Shown piece by piece: positions 26,051 to 34,943 of a stretch of DNA of 64,000 nucleotides. The DNA comes from Acidicapsa ligni. Its GTDB lineage: Bacteria > Acidobacteriota > Terriglobia > Terriglobales > Acidobacteriaceae. A program made the translations under genes and the position numbers. The notes below the pieces were generated by a model that saw only the letters and a program-made list of their open reading frames with translations, searched no databases and was not told where the DNA came from. The stretch covers positions 897,250 to 961,249 of the forward strand of contig NZ_JAGSYG010000003.1 in NCBI RefSeq assembly GCF_025685655.1, written 5' to 3'. The stretch's first letter is position 1. Each line of letters begins with the position of its first letter.

Positions 26051-26908
26051 TTATAGATTGGTTGTGCGCCGCGAAGGCGACTCAACATTTTTAGGCTGCA
26101 TGCCCGCCAGCCGCAATGCGATGATCATCGCAGGTACGAGGAAGACCATGGATCCAAAGACCCACATGACCACCGCTCCAAGCACCTGATCGTCCGCAGC
26201 CGAAACCTGAAACGGATTCGGATGATCGAGATAGTAGCTGTAGACTGGCCTTCCACAAAATGCCAAAAAAGCGGATAGCAAGGTGTTCACGATATCCGCA
26301 GATACGAGATAAAGAAGAATACTCCACGTTCGCAGTCGTCTCTCCGCAGGCCAGGGCCTTAGGATGCACCACCAGAACAAGCACGACGTAAATAGAAAAC
26401 ACAGATGCTCAAAAGCATGCCAGTTTTCATGTTCGAGAGCAAAGTCGTATGCACCGGGGATATGCCAGGCTAGAAACGTCAAATTCATTGCAAGCCATGC
26501 CACCAGCGGCGTCACGATCCAATGGGAGAATTGACGCAGAGGCGACACGCGCAAGAGCGGGCCAATAATGGTTCGTCTCACGAACACAGGAAGCCCGCGC
26601 AGAAGCGGCACAACCGGCAATCCATAAAGGAGCAGTGGAGGTACGAACGACATCAACAGCAGATGCTCGATCATGTGGGCGCTTAGCATGGCATCTGCAA
26701 AGCCATCCATCGGCGAGCCTATGGCCAACCAAAGTACCGCGAGGCCAGAAAGGAAAGACGCCAGCCGCTGTTCGGTGAACTGAGCGGGGCGTGTCTTGCG
26801 AATAGCAAACCAGCCCCGCACATAAATCACCGCAGTCAACACCACTGAGGTGGTTAGCCAGATTGGCAGCGACCAATCGGCAAAGATATCTTTTACCGCC
26901 GGGGACAT
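26051..26908 (-). CDS. ctaG: Cytochrome c oxidase assembly protein CtaG (caa3_CtaG family)
   Basis: 285 residues, about seven membrane segments; inner-membrane protein needed for copper-site assembly of caa3-type oxidases. The conserved 'SAHMIEHLLLMSFVPPLLLYG', shortened here to its core 'SAHMIEHLLLMS', is the family hallmark, and 'LTFLAWHIPGAYDFAL' and 'HLCFLFTSCLFWW' follow. It is the last gene of the respiratory operon, two bases after the cytochrome b stop. This is a different family from the Cox11-type CtaG of proteobacteria. Confidence 0.92.
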   Translation of the reverse strand: MSPAVKDIFADWSLPIWLTTSVVLTAVIYVRGWFAIRKTRPAQFTEQRLASFLSGLAVLWLAIGSPMDGFADAMLSAHMIEHLLLMSFVPPLLLYGLPVVPLLRGLPVFVRRTIIGPLLRVSPLRQFSHWIVTPLVAWLAMNLTFLAWHIPGAYDFALEHENWHAFEHLCFLFTSCLFWWCILRPWPAERRLRTWSILLYLVSADIVNTLLSAFLAFCGRPVYSYYLDHPNPFQVSAADDQVLGAVVMWVFGSMVFLVPAMIIALRLAGMQPKNVESPSRRTTNL

Positions 26909-26910
26909 AT

Positions 26911-28446
26911 CTATGGCGTCGTCCGACTGGATGGAGATGATGGCGACTCGGAGGGTTTATGCATCTCACCTGCATCACTCAGGCTGCGAGAGGCATCGAT
27001 CGCAGGAGAGAGATGATCACCACGCAGCGTCATAAGAAACTTGACGAGCGCCTTTGTCTCCGAAGGGTTCAAGGCGTTTCCATAAGCAGGCATGTTACCG
27101 CCGCCCTGCAACACCTGGCGAATGATCTGATCCTCCGTCATGCGCGAAGCGATTGCATCGAGTGCAGGTCCGCGTTGACCGCCAACATTACTGAGCGAGT
27201 GACAGTTACGGCATTGTTTATCCTGCAACACCATCGCTCCCTGTCTCTCAAGAGGAGTACGGTCATGCAGATATTCAGCAGGTACGGAGTCCGCTGTCCA
27301 TGCGCTCATCACCGGGCTCCACGGAGTATAAGTACCGAGCCGCGTGAAGATGCCAAGCGACACAGCAATCACTGAGACCATCAGCACAGCAACAGGGCGT
27401 TTAGTCCAATGGCGCTCACCCTCGGCAGCGAAAAGCGGCAGTAGAAGCATGGCTGCAATCGCTACTACGGGAACAACAAGCAACACCGGCGTTTCAAGCG
27501 ATGGCGGAAGAAACGCCAACACCGCATAGATCCATAGAAAAGCAAAGTCCGGTTTGGGTGCTGTTTGAATTATGGTTGGATCAGGCTGGCCGCCAGGACC
27601 AAACGGTCCAAAGAAGAAGGCAAATGCCATCACTGAAAAGAGGATTGCTGCTGCGAAAACTGCATCCTTCCATGCCGCGTCAGGAACAAAGGGGATGCCG
27701 GTCTTTTCGGTCAGCTCGTGATATTCACGCTCGTACGTGGCCTTGGTCACGATTCTGCCAGGCATCGGCCAATCGCTTACGCCGTGTCGCAGTGTCATAA
27801 AGATATGCAGCCCTACGCCCCCGAGCAACAGACCAGGAATGACAAAGACATGCAGCGTGAAGAAGCGCGAGAGTGTTGCCCCTCCGATGATTGGGCCGCC
27901 GAGTACGAGATGTACCAGTGGCGCGCCAATCAATGGAACACGGCTCATGATCGAAGCGCCGATGCCTAGTCCCCAGTAAGCGTCTTGATCGAAACGCATT
28001 ACCTGACCGGTGAATGCCATGCCGAGAGTCAGCAGCAGCAGCACAATACCGATCATCCACGTAAGTTCGCGCGGAAACTTGTACGCTCCGAAGAGAAAGA
28101 CCTGCACCATGTGGATGAGCACGATGGCGATCATGAAGTCTGATCCCCAACCGTGCAGGGCGCGCAAATACCAGCCCAACTGAATGTTGTGGTTCAGCAG
28201 GTTGAGGCTCCCCCATGCTTCGTTGGCCGACGGACTGTAAACCAATGCAAGTAAAATACCCGTGACGACTTGCAGAACCAAAAGAACCGTCGCGGCACTG
28301 CCGAAAACATACATCCAACTTGCATTGTTAGCAGGCGTTGGATGAGAAGCTGCATCGCTCAACGGCTTGATCAGCCCGAGGCGATGTTCAAGCCATTGAT
28401 AGCTCTTGGCTCCAGCTTCGATAGCGCGCTTCTTTATCCCTGCCAT
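26911..28446 (-). CDS. Cytochrome b of the bc complex, fused to a C-terminal cytochrome c
   Basis: 511 residues. Residues about 1-250 are the cytochrome b6-like four-helix heme core, with heme ligands in 'ALHGWGSDFMIAIVLIHM' and 'LHVFVIPGLLLGGVGLHIFM'. Then come further membrane helices (subunit IV-like) with 'PKPDFAFLW' where many enzymes carry PEWY at the quinol-oxidation site. Finally a monoheme cytochrome c domain has 'CRNCH' (412-416) and a probable Met ligand in 'NMPAYG'. It starts inside the Rieske gene (13-base overlap). It should take electrons from menaquinol together with the Rieske protein and pass them on through its own heme c. Confidence 0.94.
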   Translation of the reverse strand: MAGIKKRAIEAGAKSYQWLEHRLGLIKPLSDAASHPTPANNASWMYVFGSAATVLLVLQVVTGILLALVYSPSANEAWGSLNLLNHNIQLGWYLRALHGWGSDFMIAIVLIHMVQVFLFGAYKFPRELTWMIGIVLLLLTLGMAFTGQVMRFDQDAYWGLGIGASIMSRVPLIGAPLVHLVLGGPIIGGATLSRFFTLHVFVIPGLLLGGVGLHIFMTLRHGVSDWPMPGRIVTKATYEREYHELTEKTGIPFVPDAAWKDAVFAAAILFSVMAFAFFFGPFGPGGQPDPTIIQTAPKPDFAFLWIYAVLAFLPPSLETPVLLVVPVVAIAAMLLLPLFAAEGERHWTKRPVAVLMVSVIAVSLGIFTRLGTYTPWSPVMSAWTADSVPAEYLHDRTPLERQGAMVLQDKQCRNCHSLSNVGGQRGPALDAIASRMTEDQIIRQVLQGGGNMPAYGNALNPSETKALVKFLMTLRGDHLSPAIDASRSLSDAGEMHKPSESPSSPSSRTTP

Positions 28447-29096
28447 TGGGTGGACCTCGTCTCGGCGGTTTCAGAAGTTGCCTCATTCATTGCAGGTTGA
28501 ATGTGCACCAGAGGCTTGTTTGCCTCTGAACAGGATGCCTGCGTTGCCAACGTCGGCATATCCCCGGCATGGATCGCGAGCAGGTTGCCTTTCACCTGGT
28601 ACTGATACTCAAAGAGCCCGCGTTCCGGTGGACCAGAGGCTCTGGAACCGTCTTCGTAATAAGCTCCGCCATGGCAAGGGCACATGAAAAGTTTCGACTG
28701 GGCAAACCAGCGGACAGGGCAACCCAGATGTGCGCAATTGATGGCAAAGACCTGAAACTGCTGTGCAGAGACACGTCTCACCCAGCATGCAACCTTAGCC
28801 GTCTCTCCATCTCCGAGGCGCGCAACTGGACTTTGAAAATCTACAAGCCGCGTTTCTCCGACAGGAAAATCGTCGACTGATCCGATATTGATCCATGAAC
28901 CTGTCGCGGATGATTTCTTTATTGCCGGGCCAAATAGATAACCCGCAATCGGAACTGCAAGCACGGTACCGACCGCGGCATTCAACAGGACCGAAAGCTT
29001 GAAAAGGAAAGAGCGACGCGAATGCGCAGCCGCTTTTTCTTCCGGCGAAGGGCCGTTGTTGTTTGAATCGTCGGGAAGTTTTAAATGTTCGCTCAT
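28434..29096 (-). CDS. Rieske iron-sulfur subunit of the bc complex
   Basis: 220 residues. One N-terminal membrane anchor (about 27-50), then the Rieske domain with 'CAHLGCPVRW' and 'CPCHGGAYY' giving the Cys/His pairs of the 2Fe-2S cluster and the disulfide cysteines. It transfers the first electron from quinol to the cytochrome c part of the complex. The ATG has GGAG six bases upstream. It lies 19 bases after the diheme cytochrome c gene. Confidence 0.94.
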   Translation of the reverse strand: MSEHLKLPDDSNNNGPSPEEKAAAHSRRSFLFKLSVLLNAAVGTVLAVPIAGYLFGPAIKKSSATGSWINIGSVDDFPVGETRLVDFQSPVARLGDGETAKVACWVRRVSAQQFQVFAINCAHLGCPVRWFAQSKLFMCPCHGGAYYEDGSRASGPPERGLFEYQYQVKGNLLAIHAGDMPTLATQASCSEANKPLVHIQPAMNEATSETAETRSTQWQG

Positions 29097-29115
29097 GCTT
29101 GTCTCCGATTAACTA

Positions 29116-29853
29116 CTACGGGTGTTGCTGGTACGGCTGGCCAGGTGCCGTAACACGATGACTTGCGAGCCACGCAACTATATCCGTGATCTCCTGATCA
29201 TTGATGGTGCGTGTTGGGGAACTCGCGGTTTCGGCTCGCCAATCAGGCATGCCCTGTTCCGGTTGACCAGCAAGAATAATGCTGCGCAGACCCTGATCGC
29301 TGACGAGAGCCAGATAGGCCGGATCAATCAATGAGCCCGTGTGCACCTTGTCTGAGTTACCCGTTGCATCAGCACCGTGGCACCGCGCGCAATAGCTGGC
29401 AAAAGCTTTCTGACCGTTCGCGGAATCGCCAGGAGTGCTGCTTGCATATGCAGGTGGAGTCAGCCCGGAAAGTTCTGTGGAGTTACCCCATGTCTTGATC
29501 ATGCCCTGCACAAGAATAGCGATTTGCTGATCCGTCAACATGCCGCCCGCAGCCTTCGAAAAGCCAGGCATCATCGTTCCCGGAACACCAGCGGCTGTTA
29601 CACGCTGCAGATTTGCTGGTCCTGCGATTGCCAGATATACAGGGCTCGCCAGCGAAATCGCTGCACCGTTTTTGCCATGGTCGCCATGGCATGCAGCACA
29701 GTTCTCCCCGTAGAGTGTGGCAAAATCCGTCACCTGATCAGGGCGAACATTCTCCGGATCGGATTTAGGCTTTCCTGGCGCATTTTCACAACCCGTGCCA
29801 ACAACAGCAAGGGCACTGGCCAGAATCGCGAAGCTGAAAAATCGTAAATTCAT
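29116..29853 (-). CDS. Diheme cytochrome c, probably lipid-anchored
   Basis: 245 residues with two cytochrome c domains: 'CAACHGDHG' (about 55) and 'CARCHGADA' (about 155). The N-terminus ends its hydrophobic run with 'VVGTGCEN', a probable lipobox, so the protein is likely tethered to the outer face of the inner membrane. It overlaps the preceding membrane-protein gene by four bases (ATGA). It likely shuttles electrons between the bc complex and the caa3 oxidase. Confidence 0.9.
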   Translation of the reverse strand: MNLRFFSFAILASALAVVGTGCENAPGKPKSDPENVRPDQVTDFATLYGENCAACHGDHGKNGAAISLASPVYLAIAGPANLQRVTAAGVPGTMMPGFSKAAGGMLTDQQIAILVQGMIKTWGNSTELSGLTPPAYASSTPGDSANGQKAFASYCARCHGADATGNSDKVHTGSLIDPAYLALVSDQGLRSIILAGQPEQGMPDWRAETASSPTRTINDQEITDIVAWLASHRVTAPGQPYQQHP

Positions 29854-30734
29854 GCTGTTGTATCTTTCTCGTTTGAATCATCCATTCGGTTCCGGTCACG
29901 CTCAGAAACCAATAGATCGAGATCGCCGTGAAGACCCGCTCGTACCGCAAATGGAAGTGCCTGAAATTGCGGCGTACGTACCTTGGCTTGCAAGTTGACT
30001 ACGAATCCGCAAACAAGACCAAAGATGATTTGTGAAGGCACAAACCAGAACCAGTCGATGCGAGCATTCAGAATAGGACTGACGATGCCCAACGCTGAAT
30101 AAAGAATTGCAGTGAAGAGCAAAGGCGCCATAAATCCCGCCGTAAAGATTGGATACTTGGGGAACATCTGCAACATCGCGCCGTAAAGAAGACCGACAAG
30201 CAGCGAAGTAACCCCATGAATTATGAGTGCCGCGAGCAGGCCCCGCAAGTGAAACTCACTCAGGAACACATCGCTTGCACCACCCCAACTCACAAAGCCA
30301 CCGGCAGCCAGAAGATTCATCGCATACCAAACGCTGTGATAGCGCAACAAACTGAAGAGCGCTGCTGGTATCGTCATCGCGATACCCCCGGCAATACCGC
30401 CCTTGATGCCTGTCGAGATCTGAAAAGTTTCTACCGGGAGGATCTTGCGACGCATCGAACTGATTGCCGTATGCCGTAAAAGAGTACGTGCTGTCGTGAT
30501 CTCGGCAGTCTCAGTCTGAACCGCAACGGCCTCGTGTTCTTCTACAGGCAGCACCTGCAAAAACCAGCCAACAGCACTGATAAGAGCAAGCACAAATCCA
30601 AGCAGACCGACGGCAATACTGGTCACCATGCCTGCGAGTACGAGCGAGATGCCAAGCGCAAGAACCATGGGCCATGCCGTTGGCCGAGGCAGTTGAATTA
30701 CACCTGTCTCCCGACTTGAATCTTCGTTATGCAT
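29850..30734 (-). CDS. Membrane protein of the respiratory operon, unknown function
   Basis: 294 residues. Two helices at the N-terminus ('RPTAWPMVLALGISLVLAG' and 'GLLGFVLALISAVGWFLQ', then 'VLPVEEHEA') look like the small subunit found beside heme-copper oxidases. A soluble stretch and about five more helices (110-250) follow. The start ATG 30734 has AAGG eight bases upstream; the longer TTG start adds only seven residues. It lies between coxC and the diheme cytochrome, in the place where subunit IV would be expected, and no separate subunit IV is present. A structural or assembly role is inferred. Confidence 0.8.
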   Translation of the reverse strand: MHNEDSSRETGVIQLPRPTAWPMVLALGISLVLAGMVTSIAVGLLGFVLALISAVGWFLQVLPVEEHEAVAVQTETAEITTARTLLRHTAISSMRRKILPVETFQISTGIKGGIAGGIAMTIPAALFSLLRYHSVWYAMNLLAAGGFVSWGGASDVFLSEFHLRGLLAALIIHGVTSLLVGLLYGAMLQMFPKYPIFTAGFMAPLLFTAILYSALGIVSPILNARIDWFWFVPSQIIFGLVCGFVVNLQAKVRTPQFQALPFAVRAGLHGDLDLLVSERDRNRMDDSNEKDTTA

Positions 30735-30763
30735 CGAGCGACCTTCCCTTCCCAACGTTCACG

Positions 30764-31360
30764 CTATCTCCCAAATACATATACAACCAGGAAAACAACT
30801 ATCCAGACTGCATCTACAAAATGCCAATACAGAGACAACACTTCAAGCCTCTCTGTATGCTTAGCAGTCATCTGCCCACGCAGCGAAAAAAACAGGGCCA
30901 ATGACAACATGAGCAGGCCTGCGACTACGTGCGAAGCATGCAGGCCAACCAGAGAATAGAACGTCGTTCCAAAGAGATTGGTTTGAAGCGTAAGCCCATC
31001 GTGATAGATAAGACGCCACCACTCTTGAGCAGTGCAGGCAAGAAAGATAGTGGCGAGGAGCACTGTGAGCGCAAGCCAGAGCGAGCACATGCTCCGTTTG
31101 CTGTGATGAAGTGCCGAGACAGCAAAGTGCACAGTAATACTGCTGGATAGCAGGCAAATAGTCGAGAGAATCGGAAGATCAAGAACTTCACGCGGCGTCG
31201 GACCGCTAATACTCTTCCCTAAATAGAAAACATACGCTACGACAAAAATGATAAAAATTGCAGCTTCAGCAGCAATCAAACATGCCATGCCGACGATGCC
31301 ACGAGAGGGCATCTTCAGTTCTTCTGCAGACGCATGGGGGACAACAGCAGTTCCACTCAT
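30764..31360 (-). CDS. coxC: Cytochrome c oxidase subunit III
   Basis: 198 residues, five membrane helices, the short form common in caa3 oxidases. 'GLHASHVVAGLLMLSLALFF' carries the typical His residues and 'LYWHFVDAVWIVVFLVVYV' is the conserved C-terminus. It does not carry metals but stabilises subunit I. It begins 10 bases after the coxA stop. Confidence 0.94.
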   Translation of the reverse strand: MSGTAVVPHASAEELKMPSRGIVGMACLIAAEAAIFIIFVVAYVFYLGKSISGPTPREVLDLPILSTICLLSSSITVHFAVSALHHSKRSMCSLWLALTVLLATIFLACTAQEWWRLIYHDGLTLQTNLFGTTFYSLVGLHASHVVAGLLMLSLALFFSLRGQMTAKHTERLEVLSLYWHFVDAVWIVVFLVVYVFGR

Positions 31361-31370
31361 CGACTATTCC

Positions 31371-33062
31371 TCACATCTCGTAGTTGCTGTCTGGATCGTC
31401 GGGATGCTTCAGATCCCACAATGGACGACGGCTCTCAACCGTCGGAGTAACCGCGAAGTTATAAGGCGGCGGCGGCGACACAGTAGACCATTCCAGAGTC
31501 CACGCATCCCACGGATCCGGTCCAGCAACAGCTCCCTTGAAATAAGACCAGATGAGATTGAAAACAAACAACAGGCTGGCGATTGTCTGGAGGACCGCGC
31601 CACTTGAAACGATCATGTTCAGGACTTCCCAGCCGCGGTCTGCCTCGTAGGTGTAAATACGACGCGGCATGCCAAGTATTCCGGGAATATGCATGAAGTC
31701 AAAGGTCAGATGGAAACCGATGAGAAAAATCCAGAAGTGCCATTTGCCAATCTTCTCACTCAACATACGCCCGGTCATCTTGGGGTACCAGTAGTAGAAA
31801 GCAGCAAAGATCATGAAGAGAATCGCACCAACCAGGACGTAGTGAAAGTGCGCAACAACAAAGTAGGAACTGCTGAGTTGCCAATCAAAAGGGGAGGCCG
31901 AAAGCATGATGCCCGTGAGGCCTGCAATAAGGAACTGAAACAGAAATCCAACCGAAAACATCATGGCAACGGTGAAGTGAATCTTTCCGCCCCACAACGT
32001 TGCAAGCCAATTGAAGATCTTGATTCCTGTCGGCACCGAAATGATCATCGTCGCAAAGGTGAAAAACGTGTTCGCGTAAGCTCCCATGCCCACGGTAAAC
32101 ATGTGATGCGCCCAGACGCTAAGGCTGATGAAGCCGATACCCACGGTTGCTGCAACCATCGCCGGGTAGCCAAAGATAGCCTTGCGTGAAAACACAGGGA
32201 TGATCTCGTTAGCAAAGGCGAACGCCGGCAGGACAAGAATGTATACCTCTGGATGACCAAATATCCAAAAGAAATGCATCCACAAAACTGCAGAACCACC
32301 AGCCTGCGTATCAAAGAAATGCGAGCCTGCATAGCGATCGAGCATTAGCATGATCTGCGCAGCAGTGAGCGGGCTAACCGCAACAAAGACCATCCCTGAA
32401 GTAACCAGGTAAAGCCATACCAGCAACGGCATACGGTTAAGCTTCATCCCAGGGCAACGCATACAAATAGTCGTCGCCACGATATTCAATGCTGTACCGA
32501 TGGAACCAATACCACTGAGCAGCAGAGCGAGAGTCCAGTAATCCGTGCTGTGACCCGGTGAAAAAACACGGGCGGTCAGCGGCGCATACGCAAACCAACC
32601 TACGTCTGGAGCACTGCCTGCTCCATACAAGCCATCTCCTCCGAGATAGCTGAAGTAAAGCAATACGCCACCGAAAGCTGAGATCCAAAAGCTGAAGGCG
32701 TTCAGTCGGGGAAATGCCATGTCGCGAGCGCCAATCATCAGCGGAACAAGGTAATTTCCAAAGCCAAAGAGAATGGGCATACCGACGAAGAAAACCATCG
32801 TCGTGCCATGCATCGTAAAGAGACGGTTGAATGCCTGAGGCGAAACAAACGAGTTGTTCGGGATAGCAAGCTGGATGCGTATTAAAAGTGCCTCAAAGCC
32901 ACCAATGAGCAAAAACAGCAGAGAGTATCCGATGTACATCAACCCGATCTTTTTGTGATCGACGGTTGTGATCCAATCATGCATTACCTCAAATACCAGC
33001 CGACGAGGCGCTCGCGGAGCCGTCTTGTCGATGATTGCCGGGGCTGGAGTTTGTGCTGCCAT
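31371..33062 (-). CDS. coxA: Cytochrome c oxidase subunit I (A1-type heme-copper oxidase)
   Basis: 563 residues, about 12 helices. Metal ligands: His in 'RLFTMHGTTMVFF' for the low-spin heme, 'GHPEVYILVLPAF' for CuB His with the cross-linked Tyr, 'WAHHMFTVG' for the two other CuB His, and 'VAHFHYVLVG' for both heme His. The His-Pro-Glu-Val-Tyr and the glutamate in the D-channel region mark it as A1 family. It reduces oxygen to water and pumps protons. It follows coxB by 19 bases. Confidence 0.97.
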   Translation of the reverse strand: MAAQTPAPAIIDKTAPRAPRRLVFEVMHDWITTVDHKKIGLMYIGYSLLFLLIGGFEALLIRIQLAIPNNSFVSPQAFNRLFTMHGTTMVFFVGMPILFGFGNYLVPLMIGARDMAFPRLNAFSFWISAFGGVLLYFSYLGGDGLYGAGSAPDVGWFAYAPLTARVFSPGHSTDYWTLALLLSGIGSIGTALNIVATTICMRCPGMKLNRMPLLVWLYLVTSGMVFVAVSPLTAAQIMLMLDRYAGSHFFDTQAGGSAVLWMHFFWIFGHPEVYILVLPAFAFANEIIPVFSRKAIFGYPAMVAATVGIGFISLSVWAHHMFTVGMGAYANTFFTFATMIISVPTGIKIFNWLATLWGGKIHFTVAMMFSVGFLFQFLIAGLTGIMLSASPFDWQLSSSYFVVAHFHYVLVGAILFMIFAAFYYWYPKMTGRMLSEKIGKWHFWIFLIGFHLTFDFMHIPGILGMPRRIYTYEADRGWEVLNMIVSSGAVLQTIASLLFVFNLIWSYFKGAVAGPDPWDAWTLEWSTVSPPPPYNFAVTPTVESRRPLWDLKHPDDPDSNYEM

Positions 33063-33081
33063 AAGCTGCTTTCCTCTCTTA

Positions 33082-34098
33082 CTACTTGAGCGAAGTGAGA
33101 TATGCCGTAACTAAATCCAGGTCGTGATCGCTCAGATGCATCGGAGGCATAAGCACTCCTGGCTTGAAGTGAGCGGGATTATCGACAAAGGCTCGGATAT
33201 TCTCACGCGTGTTGGGCACAGCACCTGAAGCGATCGTGTCACGGCTTGCCAGATGCGTTAAATCCGGACCAAACCGGCCCGTTGCCACAGTGCCCGACAC
33301 GGTATGACAACTGATACATGCGTTGTGTTGAAAGACAGCCTCACCGGCCGTAGCGCTTGGATCTTCTACCGCAACCTTCTGCTGACGCGCGACCCAGGCT
33401 GCGAACTCTGTGGGAGTATCTGCATAAACTCGCAACAGCATCTTTGCATGCTGCGTACCGCAATACTGTGCGCACTGGCCGAGATAAAGACCAGCCTGCT
33501 CCGGATCAATCCACATGACATTGGTCTTGTTCGGAATGAGGTCCATCTTACCTGCCAGCCTAGGTATCCAAAAACTGTGATCCGTATCGGCGGAAGACAT
33601 CGTCAGATATGTAGGAGTCGGATTGCTTGAATCACTGACTGGCACGTGCAATTCATTGGCTGTAACAATCCCAAGCTTGGGATAGCGATACTCCCACCAG
33701 TACTGATGCCCAATGACCATTACGTCGATTTTCTGCTTCGACTTGCCTGCTTTTTCTGTTGAAAAAATGACACGCGTCGTAGCTAGAAATAGAACAACCA
33801 CAATGAGAACAGGAATCACCGTCCATGACAGCTCAATCTGATTGCTTCCGTAAATCTGCGCGGGCTCTTGCTCTGAATTGGAATCGGAGGCGCGAAAGCG
33901 ATAACGAAGCAGAGCAAAGATTAGAAGTCCTGCCACTACGACGAAGATCGAACATACGATGCCCAGCACCAACATCGACAGTCCGAAGATGGCGTGCGCG
34001 GGCGTTCCGGCAGGGGCAAAAATGCTGGTCGAATTGTTACCTAAAACAAACTGGAAGGGACGACCGACTACGGATGCCCAAACGCGAATAATCGTCAT
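33082..34098 (-). CDS. coxB: Cytochrome c oxidase subunit II with C-terminal heme c (caa3 type)
   Basis: 338 residues from ATG 34098. Two N-terminal helices, then the cupredoxin domain with the CuA ligands in 'CAQYCGTQHAKM', and a final cytochrome c domain with 'CISCH' and a probable Met ligand in 'VLMPPMH'. This makes the enzyme caa3 type, taking electrons through its own heme. The start is uncertain: GGGGGAG lies only two bases before this ATG, and an upstream TTG at 34149 is in frame. It is the first large gene of the eight-gene operon. Confidence 0.94.
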   Translation of the reverse strand: MTIIRVWASVVGRPFQFVLGNNSTSIFAPAGTPAHAIFGLSMLVLGIVCSIFVVVAGLLIFALLRYRFRASDSNSEQEPAQIYGSNQIELSWTVIPVLIVVVLFLATTRVIFSTEKAGKSKQKIDVMVIGHQYWWEYRYPKLGIVTANELHVPVSDSSNPTPTYLTMSSADTDHSFWIPRLAGKMDLIPNKTNVMWIDPEQAGLYLGQCAQYCGTQHAKMLLRVYADTPTEFAAWVARQQKVAVEDPSATAGEAVFQHNACISCHTVSGTVATGRFGPDLTHLASRDTIASGAVPNTRENIRAFVDNPAHFKPGVLMPPMHLSDHDLDLVTAYLTSLK

Positions 34099-34190
34099 AT
34101 CTCCCCCGAAAGCACCTGCTTGAGCCTCATGCTCTGTCGATGAGATCAACTTTCACCGCAGAGCTGCAATGCCTGAACTTTGTTAAGCGA

Positions 34191-34364
34191 TCAGCCATTG
34201 GCGAGAGCCACTGGCGTTACCTGTATGGATGACCGGTGAAGCTGCGTTATCCGCTGTCCAGGTCGCCTGTAAAAATCTCCCTGTACAAGCATCGCACATA
34301 CGATGGCAAACGCGTACCAAATACCGGGCATGTTCCTTTTTATCTTAGCCAGAATCAATGACAT
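34191..34364 (-). CDS. Possible 57-residue membrane peptide upstream of coxB
   Basis: Frame starting at ATG 34364 with GGAG eight bases upstream, one hydrophobic segment ('WYAFAIVCAMLV') after a basic start. It ends 92 bases before coxB on the same strand. No family recognised; codon use gives no clear support. It could be a small oxidase-linked peptide or a chance frame. Confidence 0.25.
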   Translation of the reverse strand: MSLILAKIKRNMPGIWYAFAIVCAMLVQGDFYRRPGQRITQLHRSSIQVTPVALANG

Positions 34365-34450
34365 CGTCATCACTCCAGCATCCACTACTTCACCATGCGT
34401 TTGTATGATGCCGGTCGAATCTCGATTGATCTTTAAAAATTTTACTATGG

Positions 34451-34711
34451 CTATTCCTTCGCTATTGGCAAGTACAACGCAAGCTGGCCTTCTACTATCA
34501 CAAGCTCCGCACGCAAGTATTTTTTATCCGCATATGGAACGCGAGCAGGGATTGTGCCCCAGGTGGGTTTCGAGAAAATCCGATCTCCTGTCTCGCCCCC
34601 AATTCTCGCCATCGTAAAGGATGCTGTCTCGATCTCAAAACGTATCGCCTGCCGGCCTCCGCAGAAAACCACTTTTGAGCGATGCAAAACCGCGAGCTCT
34701 GATCGTTTCAT
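34451..34711 (-). CDS. Possible small hypothetical protein
   Basis: 86-residue frame on the strand of the respiratory operon, with mixed polar composition ('RVPYADKKYLRAELVIVEGQ'). The ribosome site is poor (GGAG touches the ATG). No similarity recognised. Kept only because it reads protein-like. Confidence 0.22.
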   Translation of the reverse strand: MKRSELAVLHRSKVVFCGGRQAIRFEIETASFTMARIGGETGDRIFSKPTWGTIPARVPYADKKYLRAELVIVEGQLALYLPIAKE

Positions 34712-34943
34712 CTCCACGATATTGCTTTAGATACAGCGTCTTAGTAACACATATTCGAGGCTATAGCTATCAGCCATCCGTTCGTTCGTCGCTCTATAAC
34801 TTGCTGCAGGAGAGATACGCCCGATGGAAAACATCAGAACACGCGTCGAAGGGTATTATGTTTAAAGATTGCTCTTACCTAGCAACCTCGCTCTATCTGC
34901 GTCGCCATTTATTCGTATTAACTTACAGAAAAAGGTTTCCCGC

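Larger units (their letters stand above)
34099..34943. other. Long intergenic region before the respiratory operon
   Basis: 845 bases between coxB (minus) and the TPR gene (plus). It should contain both promoters. Two short minus-strand reading frames (listed separately) run toward coxB. No RNA gene, terminator or long repeat was recognised. Confidence 0.5.

Noticed and set aside
34303..34617. Plus-strand 104-codon frame before the TPR gene
   Set aside because: Poor composition, no ribosome site, and it overlaps the minus-strand frames; probably chance.
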